Notes: generated by a model not told the origin, from the sequence alone. 64,000 nt of DNA from Flavobacterium rivuli WB 3.3-2 = DSM 21788 (GCF_000378485.1 NZ_KB899966.1:648695-712694), one strand, 5' to 3'. Positions 27,822-36,516 are shown, numbered from the stretch's first letter. Program-made: numbers and translations.

Positions 27822-28556
27822 TTGAGGTATTTTATAGAGTTTGCTTATAACGGTAAAAACTACTGCGGATGGCAGTACCAGCCGCACAGCCCATCGGTAC
27901 AGGAAACGCTTAATAAAGCACTGTCTATGCTGCTTCGCCATAAAATAGATGTTGTGGGTGCAGGCCGTACAGATACCGGTGTACATGCCCGCCAGATGTA
28001 TGCACACTTTGACCTTGAAGATACTTTTGATGCCGATAAACTTGTACTAAAACTCAACTCTTTTTTACCAAAGGATATTGTTGTGTACCGTTTTATACCC
28101 CTGCATGTTGATGCCCATGCCCGTTTTGATGCTACCAGCCGTACCTACGAATACCACCTGCATACCTTTAAGGATGCCTTTGAAAATGAAGGCAGCTATT
28201 ATCATTTTCAACCTTTAAATGTTGCTAAAATGAACGAGGCAGCCCAACTATTAATGGGCTACACTGATTTTAAATGTTTCTCTAAAACCAATACGGATGT
28301 GCGCACGTTCGACTGCAAAATTACCCATGCCAAGTGGGAGCAGCATGGCACCCGCATGGTCTTTACCATAACTGCCGACCGTTTTTTGCGCAATATGGTT
28401 CGTGCTATAGTGGGTACTCTTGTAAACGTGGGCCTTGGTAAAATAACTGTAGACTATGTGCGTACCATTATAGAGAGCCGTGACCGCGGTTATGCAGGTG
28501 CATCTGTTCCTGCACACGGATTATACCTTACCAAGGTAATTTATCCGTACCTTTAA
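27822..28556 (+). CDS. truA: tRNA pseudouridine(38-40) synthase TruA
   Basis: TruA makes pseudouridine at positions 38-40 of tRNA anticodon arms. The catalytic Asp is in GAGRTDTGVHA (residues ~47-57). The start MRYFIEFAYNG fits the family, so the TTG at 27822 is the real start codon; no ATG lies near the right position. Ends such as GYAGASVPAHGLYL are typical. The 244-residue length is normal. An ABC exporter gene follows 14 bases later, so the two are probably cotranscribed. Confidence 0.96.
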   Translation: MRYFIEFAYNGKNYCGWQYQPHSPSVQETLNKALSMLLRHKIDVVGAGRTDTGVHARQMYAHFDLEDTFDADKLVLKLNSFLPKDIVVYRFIPLHVDAHARFDATSRTYEYHLHTFKDAFENEGSYYHFQPLNVAKMNEAAQLLMGYTDFKCFSKTNTDVRTFDCKITHAKWEQHGTRMVFTITADRFLRNMVRAIVGTLVNVGLGKITVDYVRTIIESRDRGYAGASVPAHGLYLTKVIYPYL

Positions 28557-28570
28557 GCCCTTATAAATCT

Positions 28571-30346
28571 ATGAAAGCCATAAAGAATACCCCAAATAAA
28601 AAAACGTCGCCACTTAAAAAAGTAATGGCGTTTGCAACCCCTTACAAAACCCGTTTTATATGGGTTATTGTATTTTCTGTAGCACTGTCTGTTTTTGCAG
28701 CACTACGCCCCTACCTGCTTAAAGAAACGGTAGATAATTACCTTATGAACAAAAACATGCCCGGCCTGCTTAAATATGTTGGGCTTATGGGCATTGCTCT
28801 TATTCTTGAGGTGGCTGCACAATTTTATTTTGTATACTGGGCTAACTGGCTTGGTCAGGATATTGTAAAAGATATCCGCGAAAAATTGTTTGCACACATA
28901 AGCAGTTTCAGGATGAAGTTTTTTGATAACGAAGCTGTTGGCAAACTGGTTACACGTACTGTTTTTGATATAGAGTCGATTGCCAAAATATTTAGCCAGG
29001 GACTGTTCATGATTATAAGCGACATGCTTAAAATGCTTGTTATCCTCATAATAATGTTTTACATGAACTGGAAACTTACCATCGTGGTTATGCTTGCCAT
29101 GCCGCTGCTGGTTATTGCCACACGTATTTTCCAGAAAAAAATGAAAGGCGCTTTTGAAGAAGTGAGAACACAGGTATCTAACCTTAACACCTTTGTACAG
29201 GAACGCGTTACCGGCATGAAGATCGTGCAGCTTTTTAACCGTGAAGATATAGAATACGAAAAATTTAAAGGCATCAACAAAAAGCATAACGATGCCTGGT
29301 TAAAGAATATATTATACAACTCCATCTTTTTCCCCATTGCCGATATTATATCGTCTTTAACCCTTGGGTTTGTTATATGGTATGGTGGTGTGAGCATATT
29401 AGGCGGCGACAGCCTTACCACTCCCGGCGACCTGTTTGCCTACACCATGTTTATAAGCATGCTGTTTAACCCGCTGCGCCAAATTGCAGATAAATTTAAC
29501 GAGATGCAAATGGGTATTGTAGCATCTGACAGGGTTTTCGAACTGCTGGAAATGCAGGAAGACATACAGAAAAACGGAACCAAAGAGGCATGGCATTTTA
29601 AAGGTGAATTAGACTTTAAAGATGTGCGCTTTAGCTACCTCGAAAATGAGGAAGTTATAAAGGGCATTACCCTGCATATTGAAGCCGGAAAAACCATTGC
29701 CATAGTGGGTGCTACCGGAGCCGGTAAAAGTACTATAATCAACTTACTAAACCGCTTTTACGAAATAGATAGCGGCACTATAGCCATAGACGGCACTAAC
29801 ATTGACGAATTTACCCTGGACAGCCTTCGCAGGCAAATTGCCATTGTATTGCAGGATGTTTTCCTTTTTGCCGATACTATACTGAATAACATTACCTTAA
29901 ATGACGCTTCTGTTACCCGCGAAAAGGTAATTGAAGCATCTAAAGCTATTGGCGTTCATAACTTTATTATGAGCCTGCCGGGTGGTTACGATTATAATGT
30001 AAAAGAGCGCGGTGTAATGCTATCATCGGGACAGCGGCAGCTTATTGCCTTTTTAAGGGCTTACGTAAGCGACCCGAGTATTTTGATACTGGACGAAGCT
30101 ACATCATCTATAGACACCTACAGCGAAGAGCTGATACAAAATGCTACCGATGCAGTTACTAAAGGGCGAACCTCTATTGTAATTGCCCACAGGCTTGCAA
30201 CCATAGTAAACGCTGACAAAATCATTGTAATGGATAAAGGCAAAATTGTGGAAGATGGTACCCACTACGAACTTATAAACCGTGAACAGGGGTATTATAA
30301 AAACCTGTACTATTCGCAGTTTGTTGCAGAGAGTGAGGAGAAGTAG
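28571..30346 (+). CDS. ABC exporter, MsbA-like half transporter
   Basis: This 591-residue half transporter has six predicted membrane segments (~30-320) fused to an ATPase domain (~345-585). The ATPase shows Walker A GATGAGKST, the signature LSSGQRQL, Walker B ILILDEATSS and the switch His in AHRLATI. Signature position 3 is Ser rather than Gly (LSSGQ), which is common in exporters. It probably works as a homodimer. Lipid A flippase activity is possible but not shown. It follows truA closely and is followed 40 bases later by a small membrane protein. Confidence 0.92.
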   Translation: MKAIKNTPNKKTSPLKKVMAFATPYKTRFIWVIVFSVALSVFAALRPYLLKETVDNYLMNKNMPGLLKYVGLMGIALILEVAAQFYFVYWANWLGQDIVKDIREKLFAHISSFRMKFFDNEAVGKLVTRTVFDIESIAKIFSQGLFMIISDMLKMLVILIIMFYMNWKLTIVVMLAMPLLVIATRIFQKKMKGAFEEVRTQVSNLNTFVQERVTGMKIVQLFNREDIEYEKFKGINKKHNDAWLKNILYNSIFFPIADIISSLTLGFVIWYGGVSILGGDSLTTPGDLFAYTMFISMLFNPLRQIADKFNEMQMGIVASDRVFELLEMQEDIQKNGTKEAWHFKGELDFKDVRFSYLENEEVIKGITLHIEAGKTIAIVGATGAGKSTIINLLNRFYEIDSGTIAIDGTNIDEFTLDSLRRQIAIVLQDVFLFADTILNNITLNDASVTREKVIEASKAIGVHNFIMSLPGGYDYNVKERGVMLSSGQRQLIAFLRAYVSDPSILILDEATSSIDTYSEELIQNATDAVTKGRTSIVIAHRLATIVNADKIIVMDKGKIVEDGTHYELINREQGYYKNLYYSQFVAESEEK

Positions 30347-30386
30347 TAATCAGTGGTAGCATGCATTATATGTAATGTGATTTTAA

Positions 30387-30677
30387 ATGAAGTATTTCTT
30401 TAAATTATTCCTGATCGTTATTGGTGCAGAAATTGCATTACGCCTTTTAATTCTTGTACTTCAGCTACAGGCAATACCACAGCCAATACATTTGTTGGGC
30501 AGTATTTTATCAAGCATATCCTGTTTGCCACTTTCGTTAATAGACCGCAGCTTTCCTTACTGGGCAATGGGAAGCATTGGGTTTAGTATTTCATTAATAT
30601 TTATTACATGGCTAATACATACCGTAATTGTCTTTGTTTTCATCAGATTGATAAAAACATTTGAGAGACGGGATTAA
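30387..30677 (+). CDS. Small membrane protein of unknown function
   Basis: This 96-residue protein is Leu/Ile-rich, with predicted membrane segments at about residues 5-28, 35-54 and 62-88 and a positively charged end (KTFERRD). I recognise no family. It sits between the ABC exporter and the fic gene. It might be a remnant of accessory DNA or belong to the exporter transcript. The confident membrane pattern and plain codon use make it likely to be real. Confidence 0.6.
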   Translation: MKYFFKLFLIVIGAEIALRLLILVLQLQAIPQPIHLLGSILSSISCLPLSLIDRSFPYWAMGSIGFSISLIFITWLIHTVIVFVFIRLIKTFERRD

Positions 30678-30678
30678 A

Positions 30679-30686
30679 TAATTTTG
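30679..30686 (+). promoter_or_regulatory. -7 box of fic
   Basis: TAATTTTG matches TAnnTTTG, ending 15 bases before the ATG at 30702. It contains the in-frame TTG at 30684, which makes that TTG unlikely to be a start. A TTTG lies at 30660-30663, with a 15-base spacer. Confidence 0.5.
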
Positions 30687-30701
30687 ATAAATGGCAAACT
30701 G

Positions 30702-31283
30702 ATGGATGACAATACAAATTATACAACGGGTCCGGAAGACAACCTATTAGGCATTACAGATTACAACCAGATTAATGAACTGGAAACTGAAGGACTTTCA
30801 TTTGCTGAAATTATAGTTTTTGAACTGAATGCTGAAGACAAAATTACACCTTATATTTTGTTGTCGTTACATAAAACAGCATTTGGACTACTATATGACT
30901 GGGCGGGCAAATGGCGAACGATACAGGTTAATATGGGTAAGTTAGAACTTCCTCTTCCTTATCAGGTTCCTAACCTTATATATCAGTTTCTTGATAATTT
31001 AAACTTTAAAATAAGCATTGCTAAAACTTTAGACGATCATATAGATTGCCTTACGTATGCACATTACGAATTTGTAAAAATACATCCATTTAATAATGGT
31101 AATGGAAGATTAGGCAGGATACTTATGAATATGGTTGCTTTAAAATTTGGCTATCAGCCTATCGAACTCTATAAAAGAGAAGGCGATGCGAGAAAAATTT
31201 ATATTGATGCGCTTAGACAATCAGATATTGGAAATTTCAATTCTCTACAAAGCCTTATTCGTAAAGAAATCAAGACTTTCTGA
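30702..31283 (+). CDS. Fic-domain AMP transferase (predicted toxin)
   Basis: This ~193-residue protein is built around a Fic domain with the complete catalytic motif HPFNNGNGRLGR. The catalytic His, the phosphate-binding Asn and Gly, and both Arg are all present, so it should transfer AMP or a similar group to a target protein. The segment DWAGKWRTIQVNMGK before it matches the usual Fic core. I see no inhibitory S/T-x-x-x-E-G/N motif in a suitable N- or C-terminal helix of its own, so inhibition would need a partner. The overlapping gene at 31245-31439 supplies such a motif. The size and layout recall 'mobile mystery protein B'. Confidence 0.9.
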   Translation: MDDNTNYTTGPEDNLLGITDYNQINELETEGLSFAEIIVFELNAEDKITPYILLSLHKTAFGLLYDWAGKWRTIQVNMGKLELPLPYQVPNLIYQFLDNLNFKISIAKTLDDHIDCLTYAHYEFVKIHPFNNGNGRLGRILMNMVALKFGYQPIELYKREGDARKIYIDALRQSDIGNFNSLQSLIRKEIKTF

Positions 31284-31439
31284 TTCTCTCTTTCTAATAG
31301 TACTCTCAACAATTTCAGAAATTTTTTCTTTAGAAACTTTCTGATTTTCAAGAGCCATGGTAGTATATAGCGTCCTCTCAAGCGTTTCAGATAAAAAAGC
31401 CCTGTCCCTTAATTGCGGATATTTTTCGTAGAATTTCAT
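31245..31439 (-). CDS. VbhA-like Fic antitoxin candidate, antisense to the fic tail
   Basis: This 64-residue, charged, helical protein is read on the opposite strand and overlaps the last 39 bases of fic. T27-M-A-L-E31-N32 matches the Fic inhibitory motif S/T-x-x-x-E-G/N. The layout (Arg, short helix, motif, second long Glu/Lys-rich helix) parallels VbhA-type antitoxins of about 62 residues. A consensus promoter precedes it (TTTCG, 19 bases, TAAATTTG), and GAAGGA lies just before the ATG. Known pairs are usually encoded head to tail, so this orientation is unusual. Motif and promoter are seen; the pairing is inference. Confidence 0.72.
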   Translation of the reverse strand: MKFYEKYPQLRDRAFLSETLERTLYTTMALENQKVSKEKISEIVESTIRKRESESLDFFTNKAL

Positions 31440-31466
31440 AATTCCTTCATTCTCATAAGTTACCTA

Positions 31467-31498
31467 CAAATTTAAGCAATAAAAATGTAATAACGAAA
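31467..31498 (-). promoter_or_regulatory. Promoter of the antitoxin candidate
   Basis: The minus strand reads TTTCG (31494-31498), a 19-base spacer, then TAAATTTG (31467-31474), leaving a 27-base leader. It is divergent from the lpd promoter. Confidence 0.6.
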
Positions 31499-31542
31499 CC
31501 ATTAAATTATCCTTAGCATTTTCCTATAAGCAAATAAATACT

Positions 31543-31550
31543 TAATTTCG
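31543..31550 (+). promoter_or_regulatory. -7 box of lpd
   Basis: TAATTTCG, one base off TAnnTTTG, 32 bases before the lpd ATG. Confidence 0.4.
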
Positions 31551-31582
31551 TACGCACAATTTAAATAGCAAATTATTTTACC

Positions 31583-32971
31583 ATGAAATACGATATTATT
31601 GTTTTAGGCAGTGGCCCGGGCGGTTATGTAACAGCTATAAGGGCTTCGCAGTTAGGCTTTAAAGTAGCTATTGTAGAGAAAGAAAGCCTTGGCGGTATTT
31701 GCCTTAACTGGGGTTGTATCCCTACAAAAGCATTGCTAAAAAGTGCGCAGGTTTTTGATTACCTTAAGCATGCGGCTGATTACGGCCTTACCGTAAACGA
31801 ATTTGATAAAGATTTTGGAGCTGTTGTTGCCCGTAGCCGTAATGTTGCCGGCGATATGAGCAAAGGTGTACAGTTCCTTATGAAAAAAAATAAGATAGAA
31901 GTTATAATGGGTACCGGTAAGCTTAAACCGGGCAAAAAAATAGACGTTACCGATAAAGACGGTGCTGTTACAGAACTTAGTGCCGACCATATTATTATTG
32001 CTACCGGTGCACGCTCGCGCGAATTGCCTAACCTGCCTCAGGATGGTAAAAAAGTAATTGGCTACCGCCAGGCTATGGTATTGCCGGAACAGCCTAAAAG
32101 CATGATCGTTGTAGGATCTGGTGCTATAGGTGTAGAGTTTGCTCATTTTTATAACGCTATGGGTACTAAAGTTACCATTGTAGAGTTTATGCCAAACGTT
32201 GTTCCTGTAGAGGATGAGGATATCTCTAAACAATTTGAGCGTTCTATTAAAAAAGCAGGCATCACGGTTATGACCAATGCATCTGTAGAGAAAGTAGATA
32301 CAAGCGGCGAAGGTGTAAAAGCTACCGTTAAAACTGCCAATGGCGAGGAAATCCTTGAAGCTGACATCCTTTTATCGGCTGTGGGTATTAAATCGAACAT
32401 TGAGAACATAGGCCTTGAAGAAGTGGGTATTGCTACCGACAGGGATAAGGTGCTTGTTAACGCTTTTTACCAAACTAACATACCGGGTTACTACGCCATA
32501 GGCGATATCGTTCCGGGCCAGGCGCTTGCCCACGTTGCATCTGCAGAAGGTATTACCTGTGTGGAGAAAATTGCCGGCCTGCATGTAGACCCTATAGATT
32601 ATGGCAACATACCGGGTTGCACGTATGCTACACCGGAAATTGCATCGGTAGGTTTAACAGAGAAAGCTGCAAGAGAAAAAGGTTACGAGCTTAAAATAGG
32701 TAAATTCCCTTTTACAGCTTCCGGTAAAGCTAAAGCTGCAGGTACTCCTGATGGTTTTGTAAAAGTAATTTTTGATGCCAAATATGGCGAATGGTTAGGC
32801 TGCCACATGATAGGTGCCGGCGTTACAGATATGATAGCCGAGGCTGTTGTAGCGCGTAAGCTTGAAACTACAGGCCATGAGATAATTAAAACGGTACACC
32901 CTCACCCTACCATGAGCGAGGCAGTTATGGAAGCTGCCGCTGCTGCTTATGGCGAGGTTATCCATATCTAA
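31583..32971 (+). CDS. lpdA: Dihydrolipoyl dehydrogenase
   Basis: This is the FAD enzyme (E3) that reoxidises lipoamide in 2-oxoacid dehydrogenase complexes and the glycine cleavage system. The FAD motif GSGPGGYVTAIRA is at the start. The redox-active cysteines are in GGICLNWGCIPTKALL. A second nucleotide-binding motif is VGSGAIGVEFAHFY. The active-site His-Glu pair lies in HPHPTMSEAVMEA. The 462-residue length is standard. It is a single gene with its own promoter and terminator, unlinked to E1/E2 genes here. Confidence 0.96.
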   Translation: MKYDIIVLGSGPGGYVTAIRASQLGFKVAIVEKESLGGICLNWGCIPTKALLKSAQVFDYLKHAADYGLTVNEFDKDFGAVVARSRNVAGDMSKGVQFLMKKNKIEVIMGTGKLKPGKKIDVTDKDGAVTELSADHIIIATGARSRELPNLPQDGKKVIGYRQAMVLPEQPKSMIVVGSGAIGVEFAHFYNAMGTKVTIVEFMPNVVPVEDEDISKQFERSIKKAGITVMTNASVEKVDTSGEGVKATVKTANGEEILEADILLSAVGIKSNIENIGLEEVGIATDRDKVLVNAFYQTNIPGYYAIGDIVPGQALAHVASAEGITCVEKIAGLHVDPIDYGNIPGCTYATPEIASVGLTEKAAREKGYELKIGKFPFTASGKAKAAGTPDGFVKVIFDAKYGEWLGCHMIGAGVTDMIAEAVVARKLETTGHEIIKTVHPHPTMSEAVMEAAAAAYGEVIHI

Positions 32972-33017
32972 TTTTAGATTTTAGATCGCAGATTTCAGAT
33001 TTGCTTACTCATAATAC

Positions 33018-33053
33018 AATCCGTCCTGAAAAATTTTAGGGCGGATTTTTTTA
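33018..33053 (+). terminator. Intrinsic terminator of lpdA
   Basis: AATCCGTCCT (33018-33027) pairs with AGGGCGGATT (33038-33047), with one G-U pair, followed by TTTTTTA. Confidence 0.88.
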
Positions 33054-33096
33054 TTTATGATGTTTACTCATTATCTGTTATTGTTTACTTAATTTC

Positions 33097-33104
33097 TATA
33101 TTTG
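33097..33104 (+). promoter_or_regulatory. -7 box TATATTTG
   Basis: A full match to TAnnTTTG, 16 bases before the ATG of the outer membrane barrel gene. Confidence 0.5.
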
Positions 33105-33120
33105 GACAAAAATTTTAGAT

Positions 33121-33705
33121 ATGATAAAAAGCTACCTTTTACTAATTGTTTTTGTTTCATTTACCGGATTTGCACAAAATAAATTTGGGGTATTTTCGGG
33201 TATTACTTACTCCTATCTCGCGGAGGGATTTTCGAAAAAAGTTAACACAGATGATGCCATTGGTTTACAAATAGGCATTGTTTATCAAACGGAATTAACT
33301 AAAAAAATTAGTTTCAGGCCCAAGCTCGTATATTCACAACAGGGAGACAGAAAAGCTTCTAAAGGTTACAGCCCTTACACTTTAGATATATCTCAGATAG
33401 ATTACAAATTAAACTACCTGAACGCGCCGCTCGATTTTAAATTCTGGAATAAAATATATGTTATAGCAGGACCACAGATAGGGTATCTTTTAAGTACCGA
33501 AAAGGGAGATATTAACTTTGGTGAACCAAAATCTAAATTTGATCTTGGTTTTAATCTGGGCGGAGGATTTACTATTAACCACCTGTTTTTTGAATTAGGG
33601 TTTTATCATGGTGTTACAACAGTATTAGAGTTCCCAAACAGAAGATATATTGCTGACATTAAAAATGGAGTTGGAAAATTTACAGTTGGCTATTCCTTTA
33701 ATTAG
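33121..33705 (+). CDS. PorT-like outer membrane beta-barrel protein
   Basis: This 194-residue protein has a signal peptide ending GFAQ and then about eight amphipathic strands, consistent with a small eight-stranded barrel of the 'outer membrane protein beta-barrel' (OMP_b-brl_2) type common in Flavobacteria. The segment SFRPKLVYSQQGDRKAS is typical of that group. The C-terminus KFTVGYSFN ends with an aromatic residue near the tip, as expected for BAM recognition. The specific function is unknown. It is monocistronic. Confidence 0.8.
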   Translation: MIKSYLLLIVFVSFTGFAQNKFGVFSGITYSYLAEGFSKKVNTDDAIGLQIGIVYQTELTKKISFRPKLVYSQQGDRKASKGYSPYTLDISQIDYKLNYLNAPLDFKFWNKIYVIAGPQIGYLLSTEKGDINFGEPKSKFDLGFNLGGGFTINHLFFELGFYHGVTTVLEFPNRRYIADIKNGVGKFTVGYSFN

Positions 33706-34011
33706 TGTTGAGAAATGTTTGTATCCTAAAAGATTTCACTACATTTTTTTAAAATTTCACGCTATGCATTTACAGCATTATGGCATTCCGCTTTTCTATA
33801 TTATTTTTTTTTATTGATATTATATTGGAATATGAGAGACAGGTTTAACCAGTACAAGTGTAGCCATCCGGTTAAAAGGACTTACTATAGTGAACTAAAT
33901 TATTTAAGGTTATAAATTATTAAAGCTATCTGCGATCACATTTTTAATATGTGAAATTAACCCTGAAAACATCCGCTAAAAAATAATACCTTTGCAGTTC
34001 AATTTTTCGCA
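33706..34011. other. Intergenic region without a gene
   Basis: This is AT-rich, non-coding sequence with no clear hairpin. The only recognisable element is a TACCTTTG -7 box at 33987-33994, 17 bases before the methyltransferase ATG. Confidence 0.7.
33987..33994 (+). promoter_or_regulatory. -7 box TACCTTTG
   Basis: A full match to TAnnTTTG, 17 bases before the ATG of the RsmB-like gene. The -33 element is unclear. Confidence 0.5.
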
Positions 34012-35226
34012 ATGAGATTACACAGGAATTTATGTTTTACGGTTATAGACTCGTTAGGTTTTATTTTTAACGATGGAGAGTATGCCGATAAGGTTGTAGC
34101 CCGTGCCCTTAAAAAAGACAAGCGCTGGGGCAGTGCCGACCGCAAGTTTGTAGCCGAGACAATTTATGAAATTGTACGCTGGAAACGCCTTTATGTAGAG
34201 ATAGCCGAGGTTAAGGAACCTTTTGACAGAGATAACATTTGGCGTGTATTTGCCGTATGGGCTGTGCTTCGCGGCATTACCCTGCCCGACTGGAAGTATT
34301 TTGAAGACACCCCTGTGCGCCGCATTAAAGGCCGCTTTGACGAGCTTTCTAAAATAAGAAAATATCGTGAATCTATCCCTGACTGGATGGATGAACTGGG
34401 TGTTAAAGAACTTGGCGAAGCTAAATGGGAAAAAGAACTTACTGCCCAAAACGAGCAGGCAAAAGTTATACTTAGGGTTAATACCCTTAAAACCACACGC
34501 GAAAAATTAAGAGCCATACTTATGGACCTTAATATAGATACCGAGGTGATGAAGGAATATCCTGATGCACTTATACTTAAAGAGCGTGCCAATGTATTTA
34601 TGACCGATGCCTTTAAGGAAGGCTTTTTTGAAGTTCAGGATGCATCATCGCAAATGGTGGCGCGTTTTCTTGAGGTTGAGCCTGGCATGCGCGTGGTAGA
34701 TACCTGCGCCGGTGCCGGCGGCAAGACCCTGCACATGGCTGCCCTTATGGAAAATAAAGGCCAGCTTATTGCTATGGATTTGTATGAAAGCAAGCTTAAA
34801 CAGCTTAAAATACGTGCAAAACGCGACAGCGCTTTTAATATTGAGTACCGTATTATAGACAGCACTAAAGTTATTAAAAAGTTACATGAAAAGGCCGACC
34901 GTGTGCTTATAGATGCTCCATGCAGCGGCCTGGGTGTTATGAAACGTAACCCCGACAGTAAGTGGAAACTGCAACCGGAATTTATAGATAACATCAGGAA
35001 AACGCAGGCCGAAGTATTAGAAAACTACAGCAAAATAGTAAAGCCGGGCGGTAAACTTGTATATGCCACCTGCTCTATTTTACCATCTGAAAATGAGCAA
35101 CAGGTTAAACATTTCTTAACTACAGAGATAGGTAAAGAGTTTACTTTTGTAAAAGAAAATAAAGTGCTGGCATCAGAATCCGGGTTTGACGGATTTTATA
35201 TGGCACTTATGGAACGAAAAAAATAA
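34012..35226 (+). CDS. RsmB/NOP2-family RNA m5C methyltransferase
   Basis: This 404-residue enzyme methylates cytosine C5 in RNA, most likely 16S rRNA, using S-adenosylmethionine. The N-terminal RNA-binding region (~1-150) resembles the NusB-like domain of RsmB. The SAM-binding motif is DTCAGAGGKTLHMA. The two catalytic cysteines of m5C methyltransferases are in DAPCSGLGVM and YATCSILPSENE. The target position cannot be read from the sequence. It is a single gene between non-coding gaps. Confidence 0.92.
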   Translation: MRLHRNLCFTVIDSLGFIFNDGEYADKVVARALKKDKRWGSADRKFVAETIYEIVRWKRLYVEIAEVKEPFDRDNIWRVFAVWAVLRGITLPDWKYFEDTPVRRIKGRFDELSKIRKYRESIPDWMDELGVKELGEAKWEKELTAQNEQAKVILRVNTLKTTREKLRAILMDLNIDTEVMKEYPDALILKERANVFMTDAFKEGFFEVQDASSQMVARFLEVEPGMRVVDTCAGAGGKTLHMAALMENKGQLIAMDLYESKLKQLKIRAKRDSAFNIEYRIIDSTKVIKKLHEKADRVLIDAPCSGLGVMKRNPDSKWKLQPEFIDNIRKTQAEVLENYSKIVKPGGKLVYATCSILPSENEQQVKHFLTTEIGKEFTFVKENKVLASESGFDGFYMALMERKK

Positions 35227-35275
35227 CATAGTAGCTTACAGATGTTAAATTTAGTAAGGGTGTTTATAAACTTGC

Positions 35276-35283
35276 TACATTTG
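35276..35283 (+). promoter_or_regulatory. -7 box TACATTTG
   Basis: A full match to TAnnTTTG, 20 bases before the endonuclease ATG. Confidence 0.5.
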
Positions 35284-35303
35284 CCCTCTTATTAATTTAC
35301 AAA

Positions 35304-36416
35304 ATGAAAAAAAATTACTCTTTATTATTGGTATTGCTTACTACTGCTGTATTTGGACAGATACCGGCAAATTATTACAATACCGCAACGGGTACAGGCT
35401 ACGCATTAAAAACGCAGCTTCATAACATTATTGACGGCCATACAGACAGGGGATATGCAGGTTTATATGTTACCTACACCACTTCTGACAAAGATTTTTA
35501 TTATGAAAATAACGGTACCCTTTTAGATATTTATTCTGAAATTCCTTCCGGAGAAGACTCTTATGAGTATACTTATGGCAGTGACCAACAGGATGACGGT
35601 TCTCTTGGCACCGCGGAAGGGCAAAGGTTTAACAGGGAACACATTGTGCCGCAGTCTTATTTTGCATCTGCACTACCCATGTATGCCGATGCACACTTTA
35701 TTGTGCCTACAGATAAGTATGTAAATGGACAACGTGGTAATTTTCCGTTTGGAAAAGTAAATATGGCTACCTTAACTACAACTAACGGTTCTAAAAAAGG
35801 GGCAAACCTTAATTCAGGATACTCGGCAGGTTATACGGCTACGGTTTTTGAACCTATTGATGAATTTAAAGGAGATGTTGCCCGCATGATTTTATACTTT
35901 GTAACACGTTACCAGGGGCAGTTAAGCGGGTTCTATTCCTCTACAAATGTTTCTTCAACACAGTCTAAAGCAATGTTTGACGGTACCGAGGACCATGCCT
36001 TATCTAATACATTTTTAAACATCTTACTTACATGGCATGCAAATGACCCGGTAAGCCAGAGAGAGTTAGATAGGAATAACGCCATTTACAGACGCCAAAG
36101 TAACAGAAACCCATACATAGACCACCCTGAATATGCAGCACAGATATGGGGCGAAGTTGCAGGTCTTAACACATTTGCAGCTAACACAGTTACAGTATAC
36201 CCTAATCCTGCGGTAAACCACGAGGTAAACATATATTCAGAGTCACCTCTGGAAAATATAGAAGTTATTAACCTTAACGGCCAGCTTATACAAAGTATAC
36301 AAAAGCCACAGGCAACAAGTAATGCATACATTGTAAAAAACCTTTCTCAGGGCTTTTACATGCTAAGGGCAACATCAGGAAACCAAACGGTTACAAAGAA
36401 AATTATAGTTAACTAA
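35304..36416 (+). CDS. Secreted endonuclease I with T9SS sorting domain
   Basis: This 370-residue protein has a signal peptide ending VFGQ. The endonuclease I domain (~20-285) contains the beta-beta-metal type motif NREHIVPQSYF, with the catalytic His, and downstream RNNAIYRRQSNRNPYIDHPEY. The last ~75 residues form a type A T9SS C-terminal domain: YPNPAVNHEVNIYS, then INLNGQLI, and the end KKIIVN. It is thus probably exported through the outer membrane by T9SS and either released or anchored to the surface. Likely roles are degrading extracellular DNA for nutrients or biofilm turnover. PorX, a T9SS regulator, is encoded in the same window. Confidence 0.93.
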   Translation: MKKNYSLLLVLLTTAVFGQIPANYYNTATGTGYALKTQLHNIIDGHTDRGYAGLYVTYTTSDKDFYYENNGTLLDIYSEIPSGEDSYEYTYGSDQQDDGSLGTAEGQRFNREHIVPQSYFASALPMYADAHFIVPTDKYVNGQRGNFPFGKVNMATLTTTNGSKKGANLNSGYSAGYTATVFEPIDEFKGDVARMILYFVTRYQGQLSGFYSSTNVSSTQSKAMFDGTEDHALSNTFLNILLTWHANDPVSQRELDRNNAIYRRQSNRNPYIDHPEYAAQIWGEVAGLNTFAANTVTVYPNPAVNHEVNIYSESPLENIEVINLNGQLIQSIQKPQATSNAYIVKNLSQGFYMLRATSGNQTVTKKIIVN

Positions 36417-36437
36417 TTAGCTGAAATATTTTATTTA

Positions 36438-36463
36438 AACCTCCCAACCGGGAGGTTTTTTTA
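36438..36463 (+). terminator. Intrinsic terminator of the endonuclease gene
   Basis: AACCTCCC and GGGAGGTT form an 8-base stem around AACC, followed by seven T. Confidence 0.9.
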
Positions 36464-36486
36464 TGGCTATATGTTAGCGATTTAGT

Positions 36487-36494
36487 TATATTTG
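36487..36494 (+). promoter_or_regulatory. -7 box TATATTTG
   Basis: A full match to TAnnTTTG, 22 bases before the ATG of the first gene of the two-gene secreted unit. Confidence 0.5.
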
Positions 36495-36516
36495 GTAATA
36501 TTATCACACCAATCAA

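Noticed and set aside
30684..30686. TTG as alternative start of fic
   Set aside because: The TTG lies inside the TAATTTTG -7 box, so the mRNA probably starts after it; the ATG at 30702 is preferred.
31147..31381. Other overlapping frames at the fic tail (plus 31147-31344 and minus 31199-31381)
   Set aside because: Neither has a promoter or start context, and their composition is unlike soluble proteins. The minus frame at 31245-31439 has both and carries the Fic inhibitory motif.
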